Source: UBA1413 sp964552955 (GTDB lineage: Bacteria; Bacteroidota; Bacteroidia; Bacteroidales; Prolixibacteraceae). From it: 64,000 nt of DNA. Shown here piece by piece: positions 7,919-16,633 of this stretch. Location of the stretch: the NCBI GenBank assembly GCA_964552955.1, contig CAZKIU010000002.1:62001-126000 (forward strand). Direction: 5' to 3'. The number at the start of each line of letters is the position of its first letter. The first letter of the stretch is position 1. The translations under genes and the position numbers were made by a program. The notes beneath the pieces were generated by a model. The model was not told where the DNA came from. It saw nothing but the letters and a program-made list of their open reading frames with translations, and made no database searches.

Positions 7919-8878
7919 TCACTGATCTGAAAGATCATGCTCTCTTTCCAGGACCAGCGATGAAAGGCCGGTTTCCGTCATCAGGGTATAGGTGCCGCCA
8001 CAGACCAGGGCCTGGTTGGGATGTTCATGACCCGCAGGAAAACCGAAGGCCACGGGATAACCGTAATCCCTGACTGCATCGAGGATAATCTCCTCCACGT
8101 TTTTTCCGAAGGGATCCTCGTTGTCTTTCATATCGGTAAAGTAGCCCACAACCAGTCCGGCCAGTCCCTCCAGTTTACCGGCGAGCCGCAGGCTGACCAT
8201 CATGCGGTCGAGGTGGTAGAGGTATTCCCCGATATCCTCGATATAGAGGATTTTTCCCAGGGTGTCGGGTTCGCAGGGGGTTCCCATCAGGGCGTAGAGG
8301 AGGGAGAGGTTACCCCCGGTGAGGGGGGCCGTCCTCTTCCCCGGCCGGTTCAGGGGGTTGCCTGCCCAGATGGAGGCGCTTTCCTCACCGCGGAGGAGGG
8401 CCATCAGGCTCTGGAAGCTCTCATTGGGTTGGCCGTCCTCGCCGAGGCTATGGCGACCCATGGCGCCATGGAGGGAACGGTAGCCCATATGGTTCAGGGT
8501 ACTGTGGAGCAGGGTGATATCGCTATACCCAACCACCCATTTGGGATGCTTGCGGAAGCCCCTGAAATCGAGATGTTCGAGCAGCCGGATTGTCCCATAG
8601 CCCCCCCGCGAGCAGAGAATAACATCGGCGGAAGGATCGTCGAGGGCCTCCTGCAGGTCTTCCAGGCGTTCCTGGTCGGTGCCGGCAAACTGAAATGAAC
8701 TTCCTGTCAGATGTTTGCCCCATTCCACCTGGTATCCTTCGCCCTTCAGCCAGGTGGTCAGGGCCGTCAGGGGGGCAGCTTCGCATTTTCCCGCAGGCGA
8801 TACCAGACGGAACAGCGATCCCCGCCTCACCGGCGGCGGCGCAATGAACTTCCTCTCCTGCTGCTTATTCTTCTTCAT
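7919..8878 (-). CDS. S66 family LD-carboxypeptidase
   Basis: A 319-residue serine peptidase of family S66, whose characterised members (LdcA) remove the terminal D-Ala from murein tetrapeptides during cell-wall recycling. The N-terminal domain contains CSRGGYGTIRLLEHLD and the nucleophile-bearing GYSDIT motif. The second domain has GGNLSLLYALMGTP, the LYIEDIGEYLYHLDRMM segment with the catalytic Glu, and GFPAGHEHPNQAL with the catalytic His. There is no signal peptide, in keeping with a cytoplasmic recycling enzyme. The frame extends to a TTG at 8887, but the ATG at 8878 (MKKNKQQ) is the better start. First gene of the S66-yraN-yjbR-S4 unit, divergent from the collagen-like gene. Confidence 0.88.
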   Translation of the reverse strand: MKKNKQQERKFIAPPPVRRGSLFRLVSPAGKCEAAPLTALTTWLKGEGYQVEWGKHLTGSSFQFAGTDQERLEDLQEALDDPSADVILCSRGGYGTIRLLEHLDFRGFRKHPKWVVGYSDITLLHSTLNHMGYRSLHGAMGRHSLGEDGQPNESFQSLMALLRGEESASIWAGNPLNRPGKRTAPLTGGNLSLLYALMGTPCEPDTLGKILYIEDIGEYLYHLDRMMVSLRLAGKLEGLAGLVVGYFTDMKDNEDPFGKNVEEIILDAVRDYGYPVAFGFPAGHEHPNQALVCGGTYTLMTETGLSSLVLEREHDLSDQ

Positions 8879-8938
8879 TGAAAACAAAATATAAAGCTAA
8901 TGAAACGGTCCAAAAATCACAATAAAACGGAATGATTT

Positions 8939-10555
8939 TTGAACGAGGGGAAGATAAGGAAAACCGGCATCAATACCATCCTAACCGTGAAAACAGCCGC
9001 AAACATATCCTCCATTCTGTTACTGCTGGTGCTTTTCCTGGACGGGACACCAGTACAGGCAGGTCTCTTCAGCTCCCGGCCCGATTCGATCACCCTGTTC
9101 TATGACCGCGGGGAGTTGCTTCTTCCCGGGGAGTCTTTCCGCATCGGAGTAATCTCTTATCTGAAAAACGGGAAAACCAAAAAAAGCATGGGTTTGGCAG
9201 GGGGGAGCCATCTTTGGTGGAACTACCGCGTGGAGGTGAAAGGGGGCGATTTCAACGGCGGAAAGGTGACGGTCCATGAGCAACTGGTGCCTTCCAAAGG
9301 TAAGTATATCAGCATCAGGGTCTACCCCAGGAAACAGCCTGAACTGGCCCGGGAGTTGCTGCTCCCGCTGAATTATGAAACCGAAATTGTCTACCGTCCG
9401 GTCGAGCCATTCGACAAGGCTCCCGGAAGTCAGATCAGGGGTGAGCTGGTGGCCCGTTTTGACAATGGTATGGAAAGGGTGTACGATGACTTGCGCAACA
9501 GCCATGCGGCCGGGTACTACCGTTTCTGGGCCGACGGGGGGAGCTGGCAGCGGGGCAGGTTTGTCATCGAGCCCGATTTCACCCGCATCAGGGAGCACCG
9601 CAGTGATCTTTACGTGGAGGCACTGCGTAACCAGGGGCTCACCGACACCTTCTCGATACTGCTCGACTACCGTCATGATTATGCGATGTGGTTCCGGGGG
9701 AGGGACGGTATGCAGGGTTTCTCCGGTAACAATGGTTTCAGGGGTTCCGCAGGAGAAGCAGGGGGTCACGGGGCGCCCGGACAGGATGGCGAGTGGGGCT
9801 ATGACGGTCCCGATGTGCATGTGTGGGCCGATCTTTACTTTGATTCCCTCCTTCAGTACAACCTCCTTTATATCTATGCTGAGAATCTCTTTACGGGGGA
9901 GGAGTTCCGTTATTTGGTGAACCCCGATGGCGGCCACCTGGATGTGGTATCCCGCGGGGGCGATGGAGGTGATGGGGGCGATGGGGGCGATGGCGGTCAG
10001 GGAGGTACAGGCCGCGATGGCGAGAAGTGGAAGGAAAAAATCAGGGTGAAGAAGATTGAAAAGCAGCCCTTCAAGGAGAAGAGCACCCGCCGGGAGGTGC
10101 GTAAGGTGACCAACCGGGAGGGAAAAGAGGAGGAGGTGGAAGTAGATGTGGAGGTCGAAGAGATCGTTTACCGCGATGTGGAGGTCTGGGTGGAGGAAGA
10201 GGTAGAGAAGCAGGGGCCAGGTGAGGACGGGGGCCCCGGAGGTTGGGGAGGCCCGGGCGGACTGGGAGGGTTTGGTGGTTATGGGGGCCATATCAGTCTA
10301 TTCTTTACGGAAGATGCCTGGCCATACCGGCATCTCATTGAGGCGCGGGTTCCCGGCGGCTCGGGGGGCAGGCATGGCCGTGGCGGGTTGGGCGGCCCCG
10401 GCGGTCCAGGGGGCTACGGAAATCCCTCCGGAAATGCAGGCTCCCCCGGTATGAACGGGCCTGAAGCCACCGGATGGGCCGACGACGGCCCCAGCGGCCG
10501 GGTTATCTACGGCTCCACCGAAGAATTCTTCTTCTACCAGCCGGCGGAAAAATGA
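8939..10555 (+). CDS. Secreted collagen-like Gly-rich protein
   Basis: A 538-residue secreted protein of unknown function. A hydrophobic signal region (residues about 23-41, ending TPVQAG) leads into a beta-rich region without recognised domains (about 42-250). Four Gly-rich collagen-like blocks follow: about 252-291 (GxY repeats), 339-361 (tandem GGD), 427-450 (GGxGG repeats) and 472-508. Between blocks 2 and 3 is a highly charged stretch (362-426), Lys/Arg-rich then Glu/Val-rich, with heptad-like alternation. No sorting signal of the type IX kind is visible at the C-terminus. The first possible start is TTG at 8939. A GTG at 8987 (codon 17) would give a more usual signal peptide and fits a near-consensus -7 box at 8934-8941. 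Probably an extracellular or surface structural protein. Confidence 0.7.
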   Translation: MNEGKIRKTGINTILTVKTAANISSILLLLVLFLDGTPVQAGLFSSRPDSITLFYDRGELLLPGESFRIGVISYLKNGKTKKSMGLAGGSHLWWNYRVEVKGGDFNGGKVTVHEQLVPSKGKYISIRVYPRKQPELARELLLPLNYETEIVYRPVEPFDKAPGSQIRGELVARFDNGMERVYDDLRNSHAAGYYRFWADGGSWQRGRFVIEPDFTRIREHRSDLYVEALRNQGLTDTFSILLDYRHDYAMWFRGRDGMQGFSGNNGFRGSAGEAGGHGAPGQDGEWGYDGPDVHVWADLYFDSLLQYNLLYIYAENLFTGEEFRYLVNPDGGHLDVVSRGGDGGDGGDGGDGGQGGTGRDGEKWKEKIRVKKIEKQPFKEKSTRREVRKVTNREGKEEEVEVDVEVEEIVYRDVEVWVEEEVEKQGPGEDGGPGGWGGPGGLGGFGGYGGHISLFFTEDAWPYRHLIEARVPGGSGGRHGRGGLGGPGGPGGYGNPSGNAGSPGMNGPEATGWADDGPSGRVIYGSTEEFFFYQPAEK

Positions 10556-10669
10556 ATTCAGGTGAGCGCCATCCCTCTCGCCTGAGGGGAGACCGGCATG
10601 CGAAAAGATACTAAGGAAGGCTGTAACGGAATCGGTTTCCTCATCGGTCTAACCGCGAGGATTTTCAAT

Positions 10670-10677
10670 TATCTTTG
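10670..10677 (+). promoter_or_regulatory. Putative -7 promoter element for metG
   Basis: TATCTTTG matches the Bacteroidota TAnnTTTG octamer exactly, 25 nt upstream of the metG ATG. No TTG lies at the -33 spacing. Confidence 0.5.
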
Positions 10678-10702
10678 TCCCCCGCAAATAAAATGACCAT
10701 CC

Positions 10703-12736
10703 ATGACTGATTTCAAGCGCACGCTGATCACCTCGGCCCTGCCTTATGCCAACGGGCCCGTCCATATCGGCCACCTGGCCGGGGTTTATGTGCCCGCTGA
10801 CATTTTTGCCCGTTATCTCCGCCTCCGGGGCGAAGAGGTGCTTTTTATCGGCGGTTCCGACGAACACGGGGTACCCATCACCCTGAAAGCCAAAAACGAA
10901 GGCATCACCCCCCAGGATGTCGTCGATAAGTATCATACCATGATCAAAGATTCGTTTCAGCGGCTGGGCATCTCCTTTGATGTCTATTCGCGGACGAGCG
11001 CTCCCATCCATTACGAGACAGCCTCCCAGTTTTTCCGTAAGCTCTATGATGAGGGGAAATTCGTGGAGAAGACCTCGGAACAGTATTTTGACGAAGAGAC
11101 GGGGCAGTTTCTGGCCGACCGCTACATCGTGGGCACCTGTCCGAAGTGTGGCTTCGAGAAGGCTTATGGCGACCAGTGTGAGAGCTGCGGCACCTCGCTG
11201 AGTCCCACCGAGCTGATCACCCCCCGATCGATGCTCAGCGGCAATACCCCCGTGCTGAAGGAGACCAAACACTGGTACCTGCCCCTCGACCAGTATGAAC
11301 CCTGGCTGAAGGAGTGGATCCTCGAAGGCCATAAGGAGTGGAAGTCAAATGTCTACGGTCAGTGCAAGTCGTGGATTGACAGTGGTTTACAGCCCAGGGC
11401 CGTCACCCGTGACCTCGACTGGGGCGTTCCCGTTCCGCTGGAGGAGGCCTCAGGAAAAGTGCTTTATGTCTGGTTTGATGCCCCCATCGGCTATATCTCG
11501 GCCACACGTGAACGCACCCCCGAATGGGAGAAATGGTGGAAAGCGCCCGACACCCGGATGCTTCACTTCATCGGCAAAGACAATATCGTGTTTCATTGCA
11601 TCATCTTCCCGGCCATGCTGAAAGCCGAAGGGAGCTATAACCTTCCCGACAATGTGCCGGCCAATGAGTTTCTCAACCTGGAGGGCGACAAGATCTCTAC
11701 CTCCCGGAACTGGGCGGTATGGCTCCATGAATATCTGGAGGAGTTTCCGGGCAAGGAGGATGTGCTGAAATACGTCCTGACGGCCAATGCGCCAGAGACT
11801 AAAGACAACGACTTCACGTGGAAGGATTTTCAGACCCGTAACAACAGCGAGCTGGTGGCCATCCTGGGTAATTTCGTCAACCGGGCGTTGGTGCTCACTG
11901 AGAAGAATTTCCACGCCATCGTGCCTGCTCCGGGCGAGATGAGTCCCAATGATCAACAGGCCCTTGAGGCTTTGTCCACCCTGAAGGGGGAGATCGAGAA
12001 GAGCCTTGACAGCTTCCGTTTCCGGGAGGCACTGAAGAATGCGATGGATATGGCCCGCCTGGGCAACAAATATCTGGCCGATGAGGAACCCTGGAAGGTC
12101 ATCAAGACCGATCCGGAAAGGGTGAAGACCATCCTGTACGTGGCGTTGCAGGTGACGGCCAACCTTACAATAGCCATGGAGCCCTTCCTTCCTTTCAGCA
12201 TGGAGAAATTGAGGGGTTTCCTCAACATCGACCGTTTCGGTTGGGATCATCTGGGCCACACTGCCCTGGTGCCGGCGGGCCATCGGTTGAATCCGTCGAG
12301 CCTCCTCTTCGAGAAGATCGAGGACAAGGAGATCGAACGGCAGGTAGAGAAGCTGCTGGCTACCAAAAAGGCCAACGCGGCAGCCACTGCAAGCGTCACC
12401 CCGGCGAAGGAATCCATCAATATCGACCAGTTCGGAATGATGGATATCCGTACGGGTACGGTAGTGGAAGCGGAGAAGGTGGCCAAGACCCAGAAGCTCC
12501 TGAAACTGAAAATCGATACGGGGATCGATGTGCGGACGGTGGTCTCGGGGATCGCTGAGCACTACACCCCCGAGGAGATGGTCGGCAAACAGGTGTGCAT
12601 TCTGGTCAACCTGGAACCGCGGCCGCTGAAAGGCATCGAGTCGAAGGGGATGATCCTCTGCGCTCAGGATCCCACAGGTAAGCTGGTGCTGGTCTCCCCG
12701 GAAACGGTGGTCAAAAACGGCGCGGAAGTCAAATAA
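10703..12736 (+). CDS. metG: Methionyl-tRNA synthetase
   Basis: A 677-residue class I synthetase that charges tRNA-Met, including the initiator. The HIGH signature is H21-I-G-H24 in PYANGPVHIGHLAG. The zinc knuckle uses C146, C149, C159 and C162. The KMSKS loop appears as K330-ISTS. The anticodon-binding helical domain follows, and residues about 575-677 form the C-terminal EMAP/Trbp111-type tRNA-binding domain (FGMMDIRTGTVVEAEKVAKT). This is the long, dimeric form. It is monocistronic, with a -7 box just upstream and an intrinsic terminator at 12944-12974 that lies beyond the terminator of the convergent trp operon. Confidence 0.97.
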   Translation: MTDFKRTLITSALPYANGPVHIGHLAGVYVPADIFARYLRLRGEEVLFIGGSDEHGVPITLKAKNEGITPQDVVDKYHTMIKDSFQRLGISFDVYSRTSAPIHYETASQFFRKLYDEGKFVEKTSEQYFDEETGQFLADRYIVGTCPKCGFEKAYGDQCESCGTSLSPTELITPRSMLSGNTPVLKETKHWYLPLDQYEPWLKEWILEGHKEWKSNVYGQCKSWIDSGLQPRAVTRDLDWGVPVPLEEASGKVLYVWFDAPIGYISATRERTPEWEKWWKAPDTRMLHFIGKDNIVFHCIIFPAMLKAEGSYNLPDNVPANEFLNLEGDKISTSRNWAVWLHEYLEEFPGKEDVLKYVLTANAPETKDNDFTWKDFQTRNNSELVAILGNFVNRALVLTEKNFHAIVPAPGEMSPNDQQALEALSTLKGEIEKSLDSFRFREALKNAMDMARLGNKYLADEEPWKVIKTDPERVKTILYVALQVTANLTIAMEPFLPFSMEKLRGFLNIDRFGWDHLGHTALVPAGHRLNPSSLLFEKIEDKEIERQVEKLLATKKANAAATASVTPAKESINIDQFGMMDIRTGTVVEAEKVAKTQKLLKLKIDTGIDVRTVVSGIAEHYTPEEMVGKQVCILVNLEPRPLKGIESKGMILCAQDPTGKLVLVSPETVVKNGAEVK

Positions 12737-12856
12737 GTCAGGGACGCGCCACGGGAAAGCCTTCGGCAGGTTGATTTTGAGTATAAGGTAAAAGGCTTGC
12801 GGCCTTACAAGCGGACTTCGTCAACGATCCGGCTGGCAGAGTCTGGGTAAGGGTTC

Positions 12857-12887
12857 AAAAATAAAAAGCGCCGGTGGATGCCGGCGC
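12857..12887 (-). terminator. Intrinsic terminator of the trp operon
   Basis: On the minus strand GCGCCGG (12887-12881), a 6-nt loop and CCGGCGC (12874-12868) are followed by TTTTTATTTTT (12867-12857). The 7-bp stem is perfect and GC-only. It lies about 85 nt downstream of trpA. Confidence 0.85.
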
Positions 12888-12943
12888 CCTTCGTAGGGGG
12901 TCATGCCGTTGTTACGGGTTGGCCGCTTACCCCATATAATGTC

Positions 12944-12974
12944 ACCGCTCTCATTACCGGGAGCGGTTTTTTTT
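12944..12974 (+). terminator. Intrinsic terminator of metG
   Basis: ACCGCTC (12944-12950) pairs with GAGCGGT (12961-12967) across a 10-nt loop and is followed by T8 (12967-12974). It ends within the last bases of trpA. The gap between metG and this terminator otherwise holds only the opposing trp terminator. Confidence 0.85.
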
Positions 12975-13749
12975 ATGGGAAATATGGTCTGACAAATTCT
13001 CTGATGATTTGCTCCAGGGGAAGGGGCTGGCCCAGGGCCTTCACGAAGGCACTGCCGATGATGGCCCCGGGAGCGTATCTGCAGGCCTTCTCAAAAGTGG
13101 ATTTGTCGGAGATGCCGAAGCCGATGAGCCGCGGGTTTTGCAACCCCATATGATCGATACGGCTAAAATAATCCACACTGAAATCTTTCGCTTTCTTACC
13201 GGCTCCTGTGGTGGCTGCCGAGGAAACCATGTAAAGGAATCCGCTGCCCAGGGTGTCGATTTCCCGCACTCTGGTTTCACTGGTCTGGGGCGTGATCAGA
13301 AAGATGTTGTGGAGGTTATTCTCCTCGAAAAAGGGGCGGAAATGGTCCTGGTACTCCGCAGGGGGCAGGTCGGGAAGGATCACCCCGTCGATACCGGTTT
13401 CGCGGCACTGGCGGCAGAAGCGCTCCACGCCGTATTGCAGCACCGGGTTGATATAACCCATCAGGAGAAGAGGAATAGAAACCCGCTCCCTGATCTTCTC
13501 CAGCTGACGGAAGAGCACCTCGAGTGACATGCCGTTTTTAAGGGCGGTGTCGCTGCTTTTCTGGATCACGGGACCGTCGGCCGTAGGATCGGAGAAGGGG
13601 ATTCCGATCTCCACCATGTCGGCACCGTTTTGCTCCAGGAGTTCGATGACGGAGACCGTGTCCTCGAGGCGTGGGTAACCCGCGGTGAAATAGACCGAAA
13701 GGATCTGGTGTGATTTGCGGGAGAATAATTCGTTGATCCTGTTATGCAT
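12973..13749 (-). CDS. trpA: Tryptophan synthase alpha subunit
   Basis: A 258-residue TIM-barrel subunit that cleaves indole-3-glycerol phosphate to indole and glyceraldehyde 3-phosphate and channels indole to TrpB. The catalytic acids are E47 (VEIGIPFSDP) and D58 (TADGP), the counterparts of Glu49 and Asp60 in the enteric enzyme. Phosphate-binding glycines are in IGFGISD and GAIIGSAFV near the C-terminus. Length is normal. Last gene of the trp operon, 98 bp after trpB, with the operon terminator about 85 nt downstream. ATG start at 13749. Confidence 0.96.
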   Translation of the reverse strand: MHNRINELFSRKSHQILSVYFTAGYPRLEDTVSVIELLEQNGADMVEIGIPFSDPTADGPVIQKSSDTALKNGMSLEVLFRQLEKIRERVSIPLLLMGYINPVLQYGVERFCRQCRETGIDGVILPDLPPAEYQDHFRPFFEENNLHNIFLITPQTSETRVREIDTLGSGFLYMVSSAATTGAGKKAKDFSVDYFSRIDHMGLQNPRLIGFGISDKSTFEKACRYAPGAIIGSAFVKALGQPLPLEQIIREFVRPYFP

Positions 13750-13847
13750 TTCGTTAACTGTTATGGATGTTGTTTATTATGTTGTTGCTGACTTCTTGCA
13801 GGCTTTTAAATTGCCGGAGAACTTTATAGGGTATCAGGTGCTTCCTT

Positions 13848-15032
13848 TCAGTAGCCATAGGCCTCTAAGTAGGTTTGCATATCCTTGTCGCCGCGACCAG
13901 AGAGGCAGATGACGGTGACCTCCTCGGGGCGGAGGGTGATTTTGGGGAGGGCGGCCAGGGCGTGCGCCGATTCGAGGGCGGGGATGATCCCTTCGAGGCG
14001 GGTGAGCAGGAGGGCGGCCTCGAGGGTCTCATCGTCGGTGGCGTTGAGGTAGGTGGCCCTTCCGGAGGTGAATAAGTGGGCATGGAGGGGGCCAATGCCG
14101 GGGTAGTCGAGGCCTGCGGAGATGGAATAGGGTTCGGTGATCTGTCCGTCCCTGTTTTGCATGATTATGGAGCGAGCAGCGTGGAGGACGCCGGGTGAGC
14201 CCACAGCCAGGGTGGCGGCCGTCTCCTGGGTATCGGCACCCTTTCCTGCGGCTTCCACGCCGATGAGCTGCACCTCAGGGTGGTCAAGATAGTGGTAGAA
14301 AGCCCCGGCAGCATTGCTGCCTCCGCCCACGCAGGCCATGACCCGCGTGGGGAACGGTGAACCCGTCTGCTCCTGCAGCTGCCGTTTCATCTCTTCGCTG
14401 ATGACCGACTGGAAGCGCGCCACCATGTCGGGATAGGGGTGAGGCCCCACCACCGACCCGATGATATAATAGGTGTCCTCCGGGTGGTTGATCCAGTCGC
14501 GCATCGCCTCATTGGTGGCATCCTTGAGGGTCTGGTTGCCGCTCATGACGGGAATCACCTCGGCTCCCAACATCTTCATCTTACGCACGTTGGGTTCCTG
14601 TCGTTTCACATCGAGGGCCCCCATGTAAACCACACATTTCAGACCCTTGAGGGCGCACACCGTTGCCGTTGCCAGTCCGTGCTGTCCCGCTCCCGTCTCG
14701 GCGATGATCCGCGTCTTGCCCAGCCGTTGTGCCAGCAGCACCTGGCCGATAGTGTTGTTCAGCTTGTGCGATCCGGTGTGGTTGAGATCCTCGCGCTTCA
14801 GGAAAATGCGGGTTCCATAATGTGCGCTGAGCCGCGGCGCTTCATACAAAGGAGAAGGCCGCCCTACATAATCGCGCATCAACAGATCGAATTCCTTACG
14901 GAACGCCTCCGTCGCCATGATCTCCAGATAACGCTCCCGCAATTCACTCACGTTGGTATACATCATCTCGGGAATCCACGCCCCGCCAAACTCCCCGTAG
15001 TACCCTTTGTCGTTGACTTGGTAATTTCTCAT
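13848..15032 (-). CDS. trpB: Tryptophan synthase beta subunit
   Basis: A 394-residue PLP enzyme that joins indole and serine to make L-tryptophan. The Schiff-base lysine is K90 in NHTGSHKLNN, and the catalytic glutamate E112 lies in AETGAGQHGLA. The phosphate-binding loop CVGGGSNAAG is present. The sequence is of the canonical TrpB1 type (begins near YYGEFGGAWIPE). It pairs with TrpA encoded immediately downstream in the same transcript. It is 18 bp downstream of trpF. Confidence 0.97.
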   Translation of the reverse strand: MRNYQVNDKGYYGEFGGAWIPEMMYTNVSELRERYLEIMATEAFRKEFDLLMRDYVGRPSPLYEAPRLSAHYGTRIFLKREDLNHTGSHKLNNTIGQVLLAQRLGKTRIIAETGAGQHGLATATVCALKGLKCVVYMGALDVKRQEPNVRKMKMLGAEVIPVMSGNQTLKDATNEAMRDWINHPEDTYYIIGSVVGPHPYPDMVARFQSVISEEMKRQLQEQTGSPFPTRVMACVGGGSNAAGAFYHYLDHPEVQLIGVEAAGKGADTQETAATLAVGSPGVLHAARSIIMQNRDGQITEPYSISAGLDYPGIGPLHAHLFTSGRATYLNATDDETLEAALLLTRLEGIIPALESAHALAALPKITLRPEEVTVICLSGRGDKDMQTYLEAYGY

Positions 15033-15050
15033 TTCTAATGGATTAGTTTT

Positions 15051-15701
15051 TTATCCTTTTATTCTTATTATTCGCAGTTGATCCAGAAACTCCCTCAGTT
15101 TTTCCCGGTTTTTGAACCCCGGACTATCCTCGAAGCCGCTGTTGAGGTCGATGCCATAAAAGGCAGGATGACCGATGGCGGCAATGGCTTCTGCATCGTT
15201 TTGACCGATGCCCCCGCTCAGGAAAAAGGGAGTCTCCAGGTGATAGGTCTTGAGCAGGCTCCAGTCCCATTTCTTTCCGCTGCCCCCCCAGCCTTCCGAT
15301 CCTTTTTCGAAGAGAAAATAGTCGGCAGCCCCTGCATAGGCCCGGGTGATTTCAAAGCTGAATCCGGGATGGATGTGGAACACTTTGATCACTTTAAACC
15401 CGGCCTTTCTGATGTGCCGACAGCTTTCAGGAGTTTCATTCCCATGGAGCTGCACATGGGTGAATCCGTACTTCCCGGCCTGGCCGGTCACTGCTTCCGG
15501 CTGTTCATTGACGAATACGGCCACTTTCTCCTTGGAAGTATCCGTGAGCCGGAAGAGCTCCTCTTCTGTCATCCCTGACACGTTGCGGGGAGAAGGCGGG
15601 TAGAAGATAAAACCGAACAACGCGATGGGCAGCGCTTCCAACTCCTCCCGGTTTTCGGGATTTTTCATCCCGCAGACCTTAATTTTCAATAGTTTATTCA
15701 T
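15051..15701 (-). CDS. trpF: Phosphoribosylanthranilate isomerase
   Basis: A 216-residue (beta/alpha)8 barrel that isomerises N-(5'-phosphoribosyl)anthranilate by an Amadori rearrangement. The catalytic cysteine is in KIKVCGMKNPEN near the N-terminus. The general acid Asp would be in the GIDLNSGFE segment, which also binds phosphate together with FFLSGGIG. The open frame extends two codons upstream to a TTG; the ATG at 15701 (MNKLLKIK) is the sensible start. Fifth gene of the trp operon, 80 bp after trpC. Confidence 0.94.
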   Translation of the reverse strand: MNKLLKIKVCGMKNPENREELEALPIALFGFIFYPPSPRNVSGMTEEELFRLTDTSKEKVAVFVNEQPEAVTGQAGKYGFTHVQLHGNETPESCRHIRKAGFKVIKVFHIHPGFSFEITRAYAGAADYFLFEKGSEGWGGSGKKWDWSLLKTYHLETPFFLSGGIGQNDAEAIAAIGHPAFYGIDLNSGFEDSPGFKNREKLREFLDQLRIIRIKG

Positions 15702-15781
15702 ACTCAAAGGATAATCTCAACAACACCATTTCCGGCGATGGTGCAGGATTGTTCTGCTTCCACCCCCGGTTCTGCCAGTGA

Positions 15782-16633
15782 TTATTGGTGTTCACCATTG
15801 ATTTGTTCACCAAGGTCACATTTCTGGTTTATTATTAATTCCGTATTCCTCAACTGATCAATAAATTGCCTGCATTCTTCTGCCGGATCCTCATTCTTCA
15901 TGAAATGCTCTCCCATCAGGAAACCCCGGAATCCTGCCTTGTGGAGCATAAGGATGGTTTCCGGCGAGGAGAGGCCGCTTTCCGATATTTTGACCCATTC
16001 GCCGGGAATCAGGGAGGCCAGGTGTATGGAGGCGTCCAGGTCGACGGTGAAGCTCTTCAGGTTGCGGTTGTTGACGCCAACCAGGTCGACCAGGGGGGAG
16101 ATTTTATCCAGTTCTGAAGCGTCGTGTAATTCGAGGAGGGTTTCCATGCCGAGGGACCGTGCATATTGGGCCAAGTCATGGATCTGTTCCGGGGTGAGGC
16201 AGGCGGCGATCAGCAGGACCACGTCGGCGCCAAAGGCTTTGGCCTGGGCCACCTGTAAAGGAGCCATCACGAAATCCTTTCTCAGGATGGGGGTTTCGGG
16301 GTTGGCCAGCCGGGCAGTCTCCAGGTCGCAGAGGGTTCCGCCGAAGAAGAGAGTGTCGGTCAGAACCGAGAGTCCGGCGGCCCCTGCTTCGGCATAGCCA
16401 CGGGTCACCTCTGCCACCTTCGCCGTGGCATGGATCACCCCTTTGGAGGGGGATTTTCGTTTGAATTCGGCGATGATACCCGAGGATTCCGGATGAGAGA
16501 GCTTCTCCTTCAGGGAAATACAATTTCTGTTGAAAAGCCTTCCCCGGGTGAAATCGATCTCCCGGAAGTTTTGTTTCAGTTCTGCGACTTCCGCCGCCTT
16601 GGCGGTCATGATTCTGTCAAGGTAGGTATTCAT
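15782..16633 (-). CDS. trpC: Indole-3-glycerol phosphate synthase
   Basis: A 283-residue barrel enzyme that closes the indole ring from CdRP. Recognisable elements are IIAEFKRKSPSKG (with the catalytic Lys), LSVLTDTLFFGG, PILRKDFVM with the second catalytic Lys, LLELHDASEL, VGVNNRNLKSF and the phosphate motif SESGL. The frame is open to 16708, but the ATG at 16633 overlaps the trpD stop as ATGA (16630-16633), the expected coupled start, and matches the family N-terminus MNTYLDRI. The C-terminal 25 residues beyond the barrel look poorly conserved. Confidence 0.95.
   Translation of the reverse strand: MNTYLDRIMTAKAAEVAELKQNFREIDFTRGRLFNRNCISLKEKLSHPESSGIIAEFKRKSPSKGVIHATAKVAEVTRGYAEAGAAGLSVLTDTLFFGGTLCDLETARLANPETPILRKDFVMAPLQVAQAKAFGADVVLLIAACLTPEQIHDLAQYARSLGMETLLELHDASELDKISPLVDLVGVNNRNLKSFTVDLDASIHLASLIPGEWVKISESGLSSPETILMLHKAGFRGFLMGEHFMKNEDPAEECRQFIDQLRNTELIINQKCDLGEQINGEHQ

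Noticed and set aside
9955..10000. Repeat array resembling a CRISPR at the GGCGATGGG units
   Set aside because: The 9-nt units encode an in-frame GGD tract in a protein; there are no spacers and no cas genes.
9020..10291. 423-codon open frame antisense to the collagen-like gene
   Set aside because: The long frame arises from the Gly-rich repeats and GC-rich codons of the sense strand; the product has no recognisable features.
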